DNA of 59,570 bases from an uncultured Lachnospiraceae bacterium (GCA_947591155.1 CANQDA010000024.1:1-59570), one strand, 5' to 3'. Positions 1-8,499 are shown, counted from the stretch's first letter. Notes: generated by a model from the letters alone, not told the origin. Program-made: numbers and translations.

Positions 1-163
1 GCAAAAGTTAATTCTGCTAATTTGCAAGACTATCGTCCACAAAATCCCAAAAATAGCTTCTTGAAATTCATTTAAGGTACGTTTTCTGTTCCGCCGGACA
101 AACGACATATCCGCCGCTCTGCAGCAAATGCCTCCGCCCAGCGCAATGGTATATGGATTCGAA

Positions 164-1432
164 CTACTCTGCTGTCTCCTCAGCCGGAGCTTCCGCAGCT
201 TTCTCAACCGTCTCTTCGGCCGGAACTTCCACAGCCTTCTCAGCTGCGTCCTCAACCGGGGCCTCCGCAGCTTCCTCAACTGCTTCAGCTGCATCTTCTA
301 CCGGCGCTTCTGTTGCTTCCTCAACAGCCGCTTCCGCAGCTGCCTCAACAGGAGCTTCCTCCGCTACGGGAGCCGGAGTCGCCGGCTCGAGAGCCTTCAT
401 GCTGAGACTGATCTTGTGGTCAACGCCGTTGAAGTCCACGACCTTCGCCTCGATCATCTGACCGGCCTTGAGAATGTCGGACGGCTTGTCCACATGTTCG
501 TGGGAGATCTGAGATACGTGCAGCAGCGCGTCGATGCCCGGCTCAAGCTCGATGAACGCACCGAAATCAGTCATCCTCGCGACTCTTCCCTCAACGATAT
601 TGCCGATCGCGTATTTCTCCCCGGCCGTCAGCCACGGATTCTGATCCTCAAACTTCAGGCTCAGCGCGATCTTGTCGCCCTTGATATCCTTGATCAAAAC
701 GGTAAGCGGCTCGCCCACCTTGAAGACTTTCTTCGGATTCTCCACATGTCCCCAGGACATCTCGGAGATATGGAGCAGACCGTCCGCGCCGCCCAGATCG
801 ACAAACGCGCCAAAGTCTGTGACATTCTTGATGACGCCTTCCACCACATCGCCGACCGCGATGCGCTCGAAGAGTTCTCTCTGCATCTCTGCCTTCCGCG
901 CGACGAGAAGCTGCTTGCGGTCGCCGATGATCCTTCTTCTTCTCGGATTGAACTCGGTGATCACGAACTCGATCTCCTGTCCCGCGTACTTCTCGAGATT
1001 CTTCTCATAGGTATCGGAGACAAGGCTCGCCGGGATGAACACTCTCGCCTCATCCACGACAACGCTCAAACCGCCGGAAAGTACCTGAACGACCGGAGCC
1101 GTGAGCACCTCCTGCGTCTCAAACGCCTCCTCGAGTCTCTTGTTTCCCTTCTCCGCGACGAGACGCTTGTAGGTAAGAAGGACCTGTCCGTCCCCGTCGT
1201 TCACCTTGAGCACCTTCGCGTCCATCTTGTCATTCACCTGGACGAGCGTGCGCAGGTCGACGTTCGATTCATTCGTGTATTCGTTTCGGGTGATGATACC
1301 GTCCGCCTTGTACCCAATGTTCAGAATGATCTCATCTTCCTTGACATCAATGACAGTGCCCTCGACTACCTCTCCATTGTGAATTGTTTTTAATGATTCT
1401 TCCAGCATTTGTTCAAAACTCAAATCTGACAT
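164..1432 (-). CDS. rpsA: 30S ribosomal protein S1 homolog (four S1 domains, acidic tail)
   Basis: RNA-binding protein that acts with the 30S subunit and mRNA. Four S1 (OB-fold) repeats can be read: one starting near residue 17 (GEVVEGTVIDV), a more diverged second one, and two close repeats each with a DFGAF core and LLHIS or LLHVS. About 65 C-terminal residues are almost only Ala, Glu, Val and Pro in imperfect repeats (APVEDAAE occurs twice), which is unusual. Length 422 aa fits the short Firmicutes S1 form. The start lies inside the end of ispH, with AGGAGG ten bases upstream, so translational coupling is likely. In many relatives this protein is the C-terminal half of an IspH-S1 fusion; here the two frames are separate. 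No clear terminator was seen in the 163 bases downstream. Confidence 0.93.
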   Translation of the reverse strand: MSDLSFEQMLEESLKTIHNGEVVEGTVIDVKEDEIILNIGYKADGIITRNEYTNESNVDLRTLVQVNDKMDAKVLKVNDGDGQVLLTYKRLVAEKGNKRLEEAFETQEVLTAPVVQVLSGGLSVVVDEARVFIPASLVSDTYEKNLEKYAGQEIEFVITEFNPRRRRIIGDRKQLLVARKAEMQRELFERIAVGDVVEGVIKNVTDFGAFVDLGGADGLLHISEMSWGHVENPKKVFKVGEPLTVLIKDIKGDKIALSLKFEDQNPWLTAGEKYAIGNIVEGRVARMTDFGAFIELEPGIDALLHVSQISHEHVDKPSDILKAGQMIEAKVVDFNGVDHKISLSMKALEPATPAPVAEEAPVEAAAEAAVEEATEAPVEDAAEAVEEAAEAPVEDAAEKAVEVPAEETVEKAAEAPAEETAE

Positions 1433-2268
1433 TGTTTTGAAACCTCCTCAATCAAAATATTTGGCGTGGAAGCTCCTGCTGTAATACCTACGCAACCAAT
1501 GGATGGTAATCGACGAAGATCCAGATCCTTTAAAGTTTGTATATAGTAAGTATTTCCACATTCCATCTTGCATATCTCATACAGCTTGCGTGTATTGGAG
1601 CTGTGTCTGCCTCCGATCACGATCATGCTGTCCACCTTCGCTGCGATCTCCCGTGCTTCTGACTGACGCTCCTCTGTTGCACTGCAAATCGTATTCAAGA
1701 TATCCACTTCATCATAACTCATTTCAGAAATAATTTCAACTAATTTATCAAATTTCTTGTAATTAAATGTCGTCTGAGACACGACACACAGGCGTTTTCC
1801 GGGAATCGGCCGAAATTCTTCCGCCTCCTCTTTCGTCCCGATCACCTGCACCGGCCCCGGACACCATCCCTTGATCCCCTCGACTTCCGGATGGCCCTCA
1901 TTTCCGATGATCACCACCTGCTCGCCTCGCGCCCCGTGTTCCCGGACAATACGGTGGATCTTCTTCACGAAGGGGCAGGTCGCGTCCACGATGTGCAGCC
2001 CCCGCTCCTCGATCTTCCGATAAATGTGCTCCGACACGCCGTGCGACCGTATGATGACGGTTCCCTCGCTGATCGAATCCAGCGCGTCCTCGTCCTCGAT
2101 GATCTGCACTCCCTTGTCCTGGAGCTCGCGCACGACCTCCTCGTTGTGGATGATCGGTCCGTATGTATAGATCGGCTTCACGCCTTCCTCGATCTGTCGG
2201 TAGACCTGCTCCACCGCGCGTTTCACGCCGAAGCAGAAGCCCGCCGTCTTTGCCACGATCACTTTCAT
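1420..2268 (-). CDS. ispH: 4-hydroxy-3-methylbut-2-enyl diphosphate reductase
   Basis: Last enzyme of the MEP isoprenoid pathway; an iron-sulfur protein that reduces HMBPP to IPP and DMAPP in the cytoplasm. The protein starts MKVIVAKTAGFCFGVKRAV, with the first cluster cysteine in GFCFGV. It also shows the conserved TCPFVKK and GITAGASTP motifs carrying the other cysteine region and the C-terminal substrate loop. An in-frame extension of 36 codons upstream is rejected because it is Arg/Gly-rich, unlike the family, and runs back into cmk. The chosen ATG has GGAAAAGGA directly before it. Length 282 aa is normal. It overlaps rpsA by 13 bases in another frame. Confidence 0.94.
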   Translation of the reverse strand: MKVIVAKTAGFCFGVKRAVEQVYRQIEEGVKPIYTYGPIIHNEEVVRELQDKGVQIIEDEDALDSISEGTVIIRSHGVSEHIYRKIEERGLHIVDATCPFVKKIHRIVREHGARGEQVVIIGNEGHPEVEGIKGWCPGPVQVIGTKEEAEEFRPIPGKRLCVVSQTTFNYKKFDKLVEIISEMSYDEVDILNTICSATEERQSEAREIAAKVDSMIVIGGRHSSNTRKLYEICKMECGNTYYIQTLKDLDLRRLPSIGCVGITAGASTPNILIEEVSKQCQI

Positions 2269-2350
2269 TCCTTTTCCGTTATCGCTCCTCTCCCGGCTGC
2301 TCCCGATCCGCCCTTTCTCTTCGTAGGCCCCGGAACATCCGTGCAATGTT

Positions 2351-3022
2351 TCACGCCTGCAGTCGTTCCCGCGCAAGCTCCACGATCCTCGCGCTCACTT
2401 CCTCGATCGTCATGTCAGACGAGTCCACCAGTACCGCGTCCTCCGCCTGCTTGAGCGGCGCCGTTTCCCTGTGCATATCGCGATAATCCCGCTCCTTGAT
2501 CTCCTTCTCGATCTCCGCGAGCGAGCAGGCCTCTCCGCGCTCGGTGAGCTCCTTGTAGCGGCGCCCGGCGCGCGTCTTTACACTGGCGGTCAGATAGATC
2601 TTCAGCTGCGCGTCCGGCAAAATCGCCGTCCCGATATCTCGTCCGTCCATCAGCACATTCTCCCGGCGTGCAAGCCCTCTCTGGAGATCGGTCAGCTTCG
2701 CGCGCACCTGCGGCTTCGCCGCGCAGGCGCTTGTCCTCGCGCTCACTTCCTCGGTCCGGATCAGCCCGGACACATTCTCCTCGTTCAGATAGACCTGCTG
2801 CGCGCCGTCCTGATAGTCGATCGTCACCTCGATATCCGCGAGCGCCCGTTCCAGCGCCTGCGCATCCTCGATATCCGTGCCGCCTCTCATCAGTCCGAGC
2901 GTAATCGCCCGGTACATCGCCCCGGTATCCACATAGATGAAGGAAAGTTCCTTCGCCGCACGCTTTGCGATCGTACTCTTGCCGGCTCCAGCCGGCCCGT
3001 CGATTGCTATATTAAAACTCAT
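2351..3022 (-). CDS. cmk: Cytidylate kinase
   Basis: Phosphorylates CMP and dCMP with ATP in pyrimidine nucleotide salvage. The P-loop GPAGAGKST is at residues 9-17, followed by VDTGAMYRAIT around 31-41 and the LMDGRDIGT motif of the CMP-binding domain. At 223 aa it matches the family. AGGAGA lies eight bases before the ATG. It is the first gene of a likely cmk-ispH-rpsA operon, an order common in Clostridia, with 82 bases before ispH. Confidence 0.95.
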   Translation of the reverse strand: MSFNIAIDGPAGAGKSTIAKRAAKELSFIYVDTGAMYRAITLGLMRGGTDIEDAQALERALADIEVTIDYQDGAQQVYLNEENVSGLIRTEEVSARTSACAAKPQVRAKLTDLQRGLARRENVLMDGRDIGTAILPDAQLKIYLTASVKTRAGRRYKELTERGEACSLAEIEKEIKERDYRDMHRETAPLKQAEDAVLVDSSDMTIEEVSARIVELARERLQA

Positions 3023-3059
3023 ATATCGTCTCCTGTTTTGTCATTCTGTTATTCTGTAA

Positions 3060-4415
3060 CTATGCCGGAATCCCTGATCCGGCCGCATATCCGGTCGACC
3101 ATGCGATCTGGAGGTTGAAGCCCCCGGTCACCGCGTCGAGATCCAGGACCTCGCCCGCGAAATACAATCCGAACACTCGCTTGGACTCCATCGTCGCCGG
3201 ATCGATCTCCCTGACGTCGACGCCGCCTCTCGTGATGACTGCTTCATTATACCCTCGAAGCCCCGTCAATGTCAAAGGAAATTGTTTCGTGTACGTGAGA
3301 AGTATCCGGCGCTCCTCGCGCGTGATCTCATGAACCGGCTTTTCCGCAGGGATCTGGCAGCAACGAATCATCACCGGGATCAGCTTGGCGGGAAAAAGCG
3401 CCGCGAGGATCGTTTTAAGCTGCTTATTTTTCCCGGCTTCAAACTCCCTCAGGATTCTCGCGTCCAGCTGCTCTTCGCCGAGCGCCGGCTTCAGATCGAT
3501 CCGCAGCTCGAGCGGGTGCCTTGCAAGCTGTTTCTGCACGGCGCTGCTCGCCGTCAGGATCAGCGGCCCGGACACGCCGAAATGGGTGAACAGCATCTCT
3601 CCGAATTCTCGGTAGAGCAGCTTTTTCCCATCGTATATTGAAATCTCGACATTGCGCAGAGACAGCCCCTGCATCTGCCGCGCCCAGTCTCCTTCCGTCT
3701 CCATCGGCACGAGGGAGGGCGAGCAGTCCGTCACACGATGTCCTGCTTCTCTCGCGAAGCGGTATCCGTCCCCGGTCGAGCCCGTCGTAGGATAGGACAG
3801 TCCGCCGGTCGCCACGATCACTGCATCGCACGGGACGTCCCTCCCCGACGCGAGCCGCACTCCGGCCACACGCCGGCCGGACTTTCGGTCTTTTTCCTGC
3901 GCGACCTCCCGCGCCGTCTTTCCCGTCTCCTTTTCCCCGGCCCCTTCCCGCTCCTGACTCTGCTGAGCGCCGTTTTCCTCTACCCCGTAAGCCTCCCGGC
4001 CTTCGTACAGGATCTCCCGCACTTCCGCATTCAGATGCAGCTTTACGCCGCGCTCCCGAAGCTTCGCCGTAAGCGCCGCGATCACATCCGAGGAATGGTC
4101 TGAGACCGGGAACACGCGGTTCCCCCGCTCGGTTTTCGTCGGCATGCCCGCCTCTTCGAAGAAGCGGATCGCCGCCTGGCTGTCAAAACCGTAAAATGCG
4201 CTGTACAAAAATTTGCGGTTCGTGCAGACCGCCTGGAGAAGCGCCTCTGTCTCACAGTTGTTTGTCAGGTTGCAGCGCCCCTTACCTGTGATATAGATCT
4301 TCTTTCCAGGCTTTTCGTTCTTCTCAAAAAGACTGACCTCATGTCCGTTCGCGGCGGCTGTCACCGCCGCCATCATACCGGCCGCGCCGCCCCCGATCAC
4401 CGCGACTCTGCTCAT
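3060..4415 (-). CDS. BaiN/YhiN (HI0933) family FAD-dependent oxidoreductase
   Basis: Flavoprotein of the HI0933/YhiN family, which includes BaiN; the physiological substrate in most species is unknown. The Rossmann motif VIGGGAAGMMAA is at residues 6-17, followed by GKGRCNLTN (45-52) and VATGGLSYPTTGSTGDG (201 on). The C-terminal GGVDVREIDPATMES and GEVLDLDAVTGGFNLQIAWSTG stretches close the FAD site. At 451 aa it is about 40 aa longer than usual because of a hydrophilic insertion at about residues 145-182, rich in Glu, Gln, Lys and Arg. It ends 37 bases upstream of cmk and may be co-transcribed with it. Confidence 0.88.
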   Translation of the reverse strand: MSRVAVIGGGAAGMMAAVTAAANGHEVSLFEKNEKPGKKIYITGKGRCNLTNNCETEALLQAVCTNRKFLYSAFYGFDSQAAIRFFEEAGMPTKTERGNRVFPVSDHSSDVIAALTAKLRERGVKLHLNAEVREILYEGREAYGVEENGAQQSQEREGAGEKETGKTAREVAQEKDRKSGRRVAGVRLASGRDVPCDAVIVATGGLSYPTTGSTGDGYRFAREAGHRVTDCSPSLVPMETEGDWARQMQGLSLRNVEISIYDGKKLLYREFGEMLFTHFGVSGPLILTASSAVQKQLARHPLELRIDLKPALGEEQLDARILREFEAGKNKQLKTILAALFPAKLIPVMIRCCQIPAEKPVHEITREERRILLTYTKQFPLTLTGLRGYNEAVITRGGVDVREIDPATMESKRVFGLYFAGEVLDLDAVTGGFNLQIAWSTGYAAGSGIPA

Positions 4416-4446
4416 ACTCTCCGCTCCCTTTTCCTTTTCTCTTATT

Positions 4447-6090
4447 TCATTTCTGCGCGTCTTTGCCGGGCGGCATGTCCTCGTTTTCTTCTTTCCTGCT
4501 CTCTTTGTCAGTCCCTGTATCCACGTCCCCGCTTTTCAGCTCAAACCAGAACTCCACGCCATCCGCGAGATTGCGCACGCCGTACGCCTGATGGAAAGAC
4601 TCCATGATCGCCTTCACGATGGAGAGTCCCACGCCGCTGCCGCCGTACTCCCTTGTCCTCGCCTTGTCCACCTTATAGAACTTGTCCCAGATCCGCCCAA
4701 GCTCACTTTCCGGGATCGGCTCGCCGGTATTGCTCACGCTGACACGCACTGCGCCGCCATTCGCCGTGACCGGACTGAGCGTGCCGGATCCGGCCGCGCT
4801 GTTTTCCTCCCCCGCGGCAGGCTGCGCCGCCTCTGCGCGCTTCCCTGCCCGTACCGTGATCCTGCGCGCGCCGTCTACATGGTTCAGCGCGTTGCTCAGA
4901 TAGTTCGTCAGCACCTCCTCGACCTTGTACTCGTCGCCCCAGACGTAAAGACTGTCGGGGACGTCGCAGTCAAGTTCTGCTTCCTTCTGCTGCGCGAGGA
5001 TCGTCACGGACTGCAGCTTGTTGCGGATCAGCTCGCTTAAGTCAAAGCGCTCCATAACGACCTGCTCCTTGCCGAACTCCAGCTGGTTCAGCGTGAGGAG
5101 CTTCTGCACCAGTCCGTTCATCTTCGAGGCCTCGTCCATGATGACCTCGCAGTAGAAGGCCCTGCTCTCCTCATCGTCGTTCACACACTCCTGCAGTCCC
5201 TCCGCGTAGCCCTGGATCAGGGCGATCGGCGTCTTCAGCTCGTGCGACACGTTCGAGAGAAACTCCTTGCGCATGTCGTCGATCTGCTCCTTTTGCTCGA
5301 TGTCTCTTTGCAGCTCGTTGTTCGCCGTCAAAAGCTGAGAATATGTCTTCTCAAGGTTTTCCGACATGCGGTTGAAGGACTCGCCGAGCTGGCCTACCTC
5401 ATCGCTGCCACCGCTCGTGTACTTCGCGCTGAAATCCAGTCCCGCCATGCGCTTGGAGAGCTCGGTGAGTTCGCCGAGCGGCTTCGTCACGCGCTTGGAG
5501 ATGAACCAGACCAACACGCTTGCCAGCGCTACGCCGAACAGGCAGATATACTTGATGAAGTCGTTGGCGATGCGTACACTGTCCCGGATGCTCTCCATGT
5601 TGATGCGCATAATAAAATAGAACCCTTTGTCCAGCGTCCCCCACATCTCGAGATAGTCGACCGCCACCTCCGGATCATATTTCTTCTGGATCGTGTAGGA
5701 ATCGGTCTTTTCCAGAACAGAGTCCGGATCGACCGTGTCCAGTCCAATCCCGTAGCCGTTCAGACGTCCGAGCATCAGCCGCAGGTAATCCGACTGCGCA
5801 TAGGCCGTGTCCGTCCAGACCAGCATGTTGTAATCCTTATCCGTCACAATGAAGGAAATGCTGTTCGCATTGCAGAGATCCTCGAACTCATGCACCCCGG
5901 ACTTATCCATTCCGCCGCGCTCCGTAACGTTCTCGTTCAGACTTTCATACGCCTCGATCAGCACATCCCGCTTGCGCAGGGAATAAAAGTCCTCGAGAAA
6001 GAACGTGTTGATCAGATAGTTTGCCAGAAACAGCAGGCCGGTCAGGGCAATGAATATGATCGTAAGCTGTTTCTGTATGGAATTCTTCAT
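4447..6090 (-). CDS. Membrane sensor histidine kinase (OmpR-partner type)
   Basis: Sensor of a two-component system whose regulator lies immediately upstream. One N-terminal and one central membrane segment (about residues 10-28 and 182-198) flank an extracellular sensor domain. A HAMP domain follows, then HisKA with FLSNVSHELKTP (phospho-accepting His near 283) and an HATPase domain with NYLSNALNH, FYKVDKARTREYGGSGVGLSIVK. The HATPase domain carries an Ala/Ser-rich insertion of about 30 residues after the N box, and the protein ends in a charged tail. The ATG chosen is the second of two in-frame ATGs 18 bases apart; the alternative start is 6108. Both sit in an 18-bp tandem repeat. The signal sensed cannot be told from sequence. 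Confidence 0.88.
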   Translation of the reverse strand: MKNSIQKQLTIIFIALTGLLFLANYLINTFFLEDFYSLRKRDVLIEAYESLNENVTERGGMDKSGVHEFEDLCNANSISFIVTDKDYNMLVWTDTAYAQSDYLRLMLGRLNGYGIGLDTVDPDSVLEKTDSYTIQKKYDPEVAVDYLEMWGTLDKGFYFIMRINMESIRDSVRIANDFIKYICLFGVALASVLVWFISKRVTKPLGELTELSKRMAGLDFSAKYTSGGSDEVGQLGESFNRMSENLEKTYSQLLTANNELQRDIEQKEQIDDMRKEFLSNVSHELKTPIALIQGYAEGLQECVNDDEESRAFYCEVIMDEASKMNGLVQKLLTLNQLEFGKEQVVMERFDLSELIRNKLQSVTILAQQKEAELDCDVPDSLYVWGDEYKVEEVLTNYLSNALNHVDGARRITVRAGKRAEAAQPAAGEENSAAGSGTLSPVTANGGAVRVSVSNTGEPIPESELGRIWDKFYKVDKARTREYGGSGVGLSIVKAIMESFHQAYGVRNLADGVEFWFELKSGDVDTGTDKESRKEENEDMPPGKDAQK

Positions 6091-6180
6091 TCGCCACCAG
6101 CCTCTCATTCAGCATCAGTATCTCACTCGCTATCAGCGCCTTGTTTACTGTCAGCGCCTCGATCGCCGTCAGCCTTCCAC
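6091..6180 (-). repeat. Five 18-bp imperfect tandem repeats bridging regulator stop and kinase start
   Basis: Read on the minus strand, five successive 18-base units of the type GAGGCTGATGGCGAATGA can be laid end to end. The first unit contains the regulator stop codon. The last two each contain an in-frame ATG at the same unit position, which explains the two possible kinase starts six codons apart. The spacing element of this operon therefore seems to have grown by duplication. Confidence 0.7.
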
Positions 6181-6849
6181 CTCGAACTTGTAACCCATAC
6201 CCCAGATCGTCTTGATGTAATCACCGTAGTCGCCCATCTTGCTGCGCAACTTCTTCACATGCGTGTCGATCGTGCGGGCGTCCCCGAAATAATCGTAATT
6301 CCAGACACTGTTGAGGATCTTCTCACGCGAGAGGGCAATGCCCTGGTTCTCCATGAAGTAGGTCAACAGCTCAAATTCCTTGTAGCTCAGCTCCACGCTC
6401 TTTCCGCCGATCGTCACCTCGTGCGCCGCCCGGTTGAGTTCGATCTCTCCGGCCCGCAGCAGATCGTCCGCGGAGAAGCCGCTTGTCCTGCGCAGGATGG
6501 CCTCCACGCGGGCGACCAGAATTTTCGGGCTGAACGGCTTGGAGATGTACTCGTCCACCCCGAGTTCAAAGCCACGCAGCTCGTCGTACTCTTCGGATTT
6601 TGCCGTCAGCATGATGATCGGCGTCTGGGAAAATCTGCGGATCTCCCTGCACACCTGCCAGCCGTCCATCTTCGGCATCATCACGTCGAGGATCACCAGC
6701 GCAATATCCTTATTCTCAAAGAAAAGGTCGACCGCCTGCTCCCCGTCCCCGGCCTCCAGCACTTCAAAGTCTTTCTTCACCAGAAAGTCGCGCACCAGCT
6801 TTCGCATCCTGCTCTCGTCGTCCACAATCAGTATCTTAAGCTTTTCCAT
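6169..6849 (-). CDS. OmpR/PhoB-type response regulator
   Basis: DNA-binding response regulator paired with the kinase downstream. The N-terminal receiver has the acidic pair in VDDESR, the phospho-acceptor Asp in VILDVMMPKMDG and the Lys in ISKPFSPK. The C-terminal winged helix carries SYKEFELLTYFMENQG and RTIDTHVKKLRSKMG, typical of OmpR-type effector domains. Length 226 aa is normal. AAAGGGGAG precedes the ATG. Stop-to-start distance to the kinase is about 60-80 bases, filled by the 18-bp repeats, so one transcript is likely. Target genes are not evident. Confidence 0.92.
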   Translation of the reverse strand: MEKLKILIVDDESRMRKLVRDFLVKKDFEVLEAGDGEQAVDLFFENKDIALVILDVMMPKMDGWQVCREIRRFSQTPIIMLTAKSEEYDELRGFELGVDEYISKPFSPKILVARVEAILRRTSGFSADDLLRAGEIELNRAAHEVTIGGKSVELSYKEFELLTYFMENQGIALSREKILNSVWNYDYFGDARTIDTHVKKLRSKMGDYGDYIKTIWGMGYKFEVEG

Positions 6850-6970
6850 CCTCGCCTCTCCCCTTTCGCCTCACATCGGCTTCATCTTATCATCTATTTA
6901 TGTCTAATCTGTGTATTGAGACAGCTCCTGCAGAGTATTTTTACATCGGAAGGCAAGTCCCCCACGACGC

Positions 6971-7000
6971 GAAAAAGCCTGGCATTTGCCAGGCTTTTTC
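6971..7000 (-). terminator. Intrinsic terminator after tmRNA
   Basis: A perfect 13-bp inverted repeat with a four-base loop; arms read GAAAAAGCCTGGC and GCCAGGCTTTTTC. It starts three bases past the tmRNA 3' end. Because both ends are A/T runs it can work in either direction. Confidence 0.9.
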
Positions 7001-7002
7001 GA

Positions 7003-7339
7003 TGGACCAGACGGGAATCGAACCCGTGTCCGAAAGCCAATTCACTGTCCTTCTACTATCATAGTCAGTTCTTTGTCATTCCCTCCGGCGGGCGAGAGCT
7101 GACACTCTCCCGCTTTCAGTAGCTTCATGATACGCCCGCATGTGCAAAGCTTGGCATGCGTCGTTTCCTGCATCATCGATGCCCGTTACTCAAGGTGCAG
7201 GTGCCCTGAGGCGGACAGCTGCCATCAGGCAGCGAGTGCTAAATTATCTTCAGCGTTTATATTTAGGTTTGTGATTTGACGCATCACCTGCGGATAGCTT
7301 CTCCAGCTTCATAACCCCCGTCGAAGCCTTTACTGGCCC
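7003..7339 (-). ncRNA. ssrA: Transfer-messenger RNA (tmRNA)
   Basis: Ribosome-rescue RNA that works with SmpB, encoded about 5 kb away. The 5' end (GGGCCAG, then GGCTTCGACGGGGG) pairs with the 3' end CTGGTCC in a seven-pair acceptor stem. The T arm GGGTTCGATTCCCG lies just before it, with a discriminator A and no encoded CCA. The tag reading frame at 7225-7254 ends AEDNLALAA followed by TGA; the exact resume codon is not certain, and up to three further residues are possible upstream. Length of about 337 nt is normal. The 5' end lies only 13 bases after the stop codon of the L,D-transpeptidase gene and no good promoter was seen between them. Confidence 0.93.
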
Positions 7340-7352
7340 CAAACAACGCCCG

Positions 7353-8354
7353 TCAATACGAAACCACCGTGGTTCCTATCGGGCAATGGTTTGCAAGATA
7401 AGTAAGATCGGCGTCGCCCAGCCTGACACAACCGTTGGAGTACGGGCCGCGCGTGTGGCTGTCGATCCGGCAATGGAACGCTAATCCCCATTGCTTAGCC
7501 GGATTCCAGCTGAAGTGGATGCTCGGCTTCCCATGCGTGGTTGACCGGCGAAGCATGTGAAAAATACCGGGGACGGTGTGCCCGTTGCTCCCAATCACGC
7601 ACTTCGCGATCCGCATACGCTGCCAGTTGCCCTGCGAGCCCTTGAATATATGGATACTTCCCGTATACTGGCTGATCCAGACCAGCCATTTTGTCCTGCT
7701 GGTATAGCCTCTTGCGTTGACGAAGGCCTCCGCCTTCGCTTTCGAATAATGTTTGTAGGACTTGCTGAGCGTAAGATTGTGGAAGCTGAGATTCTTTCTG
7801 CTGATCTTGACCCTGACCCCTTTTTTGAACTTGACGACAAGCGTGCCCCTGATATGGGAGGACGTGGTCCCTGCAGCCCCTTTTTTGATCCTGACCATCT
7901 TCTTGGTCTTCAGATCCTTCGCCTGTATCGCCCGCTTCGTGCGGACCGCCCAACGCCGGGCATGCACGCCATCCAGACTGACTGACCTTCCGACTACCGT
8001 AAGGGGCGCGGAATAGGCCGATTTTGTCGTCCTGCCCTTGCGCGAGTTGACGCTCTGTATCACAAACTGATACGTCTGACCGTCCTTAAGCTTCTTCACC
8101 TGATAGTTGCGCGCGCTTGTCTTTGTGATCCTCGTGTATTGCCCGCTCGCAGCGTCGTAACTGTAAAGGAGATAATAGCTCGCGTTTTTTGCTTTATCCC
8201 AGGCCAGAAACGCCGACTTATTTCCGTAGCAGACCAGATGAAAATTCTTCACCATAGCAGGTTTCGCCGCTGAAGTAGACTGTGACGGCAAAAGCGTCAG
8301 TACAAATACCGCAAATAAAATACTGCACACTCGTGCAAAGGAAAAACGTCTCAT
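7353..8354 (-). CDS. Exported L,D-transpeptidase with N-terminal fibronectin III-like domain
   Basis: Probable cell-wall cross-linking enzyme of the YkuD family. A signal peptide of about 29 residues (RVCSILFAVFVLTLLP core) is followed by a fibronectin type III-like domain (about residues 33-125: AFLAWDKAKNASYYLLYSY, YQFVIQSVNS). A basic linker and a C-terminal YkuD domain from about residue 220 come next. The catalytic motif is HCRIDSHTRGPYSNGCVRL, with the nucleophile Cys in SNGCVR; Asn takes the place of the more usual His. A consensus promoter lies upstream. The stop codon is 13 bases before tmRNA. The fusion of a substrate- or wall-binding domain to YkuD is common in Clostridia. Confidence 0.87.
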   Translation of the reverse strand: MRRFSFARVCSILFAVFVLTLLPSQSTSAAKPAMVKNFHLVCYGNKSAFLAWDKAKNASYYLLYSYDAASGQYTRITKTSARNYQVKKLKDGQTYQFVIQSVNSRKGRTTKSAYSAPLTVVGRSVSLDGVHARRWAVRTKRAIQAKDLKTKKMVRIKKGAAGTTSSHIRGTLVVKFKKGVRVKISRKNLSFHNLTLSKSYKHYSKAKAEAFVNARGYTSRTKWLVWISQYTGSIHIFKGSQGNWQRMRIAKCVIGSNGHTVPGIFHMLRRSTTHGKPSIHFSWNPAKQWGLAFHCRIDSHTRGPYSNGCVRLGDADLTYLANHCPIGTTVVSY

Positions 8355-8410
8355 GGTCTACCTCCCGGCAAGCGCTCCGCTGCCCTGCGGCACTCTCAAC
8401 GCCGCGTTTT

Positions 8411-8439
8411 ATTATAGCAGAAAGCCCATACAGTGTCAA
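8411..8439 (-). promoter_or_regulatory. Sigma-A-type promoter of the L,D-transpeptidase gene
   Basis: TTGACA, 17-base spacer and TATAAT, a perfect match to the housekeeping consensus. Predicted start of transcription is near 8404, about 50 bases before the ATG. It is the strongest promoter upstream of tmRNA and may serve both genes. Confidence 0.85.
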
Positions 8440-8470
8440 GCGATGGCCCTCCCCGGGGCCCCGGCTCAGA

Positions 8471-8499
8471 TTGACTTTCTCAGATGGAGGGATTATAAT
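8471..8499 (+). promoter_or_regulatory. Sigma-A-type promoter of the yfhO-like operon
   Basis: TTGACT, 17-base spacer and TATAAT. The -10 box overlaps the ATG at 8498, so transcription would begin near 8506 and leave that ATG out of the message. This favours translation from the ATG at 8531. Confidence 0.65.

Noticed and set aside
150..165. GTTCGAATCC near the left edge on the minus strand, like a tRNA T loop
   Set aside because: No T stem, acceptor stem or anticodon arm can be formed around it.
5242..7122. 626-codon plus-strand open frame
   Set aside because: Runs antisense through the kinase and regulator and into tmRNA; no ribosome binding site or domain.
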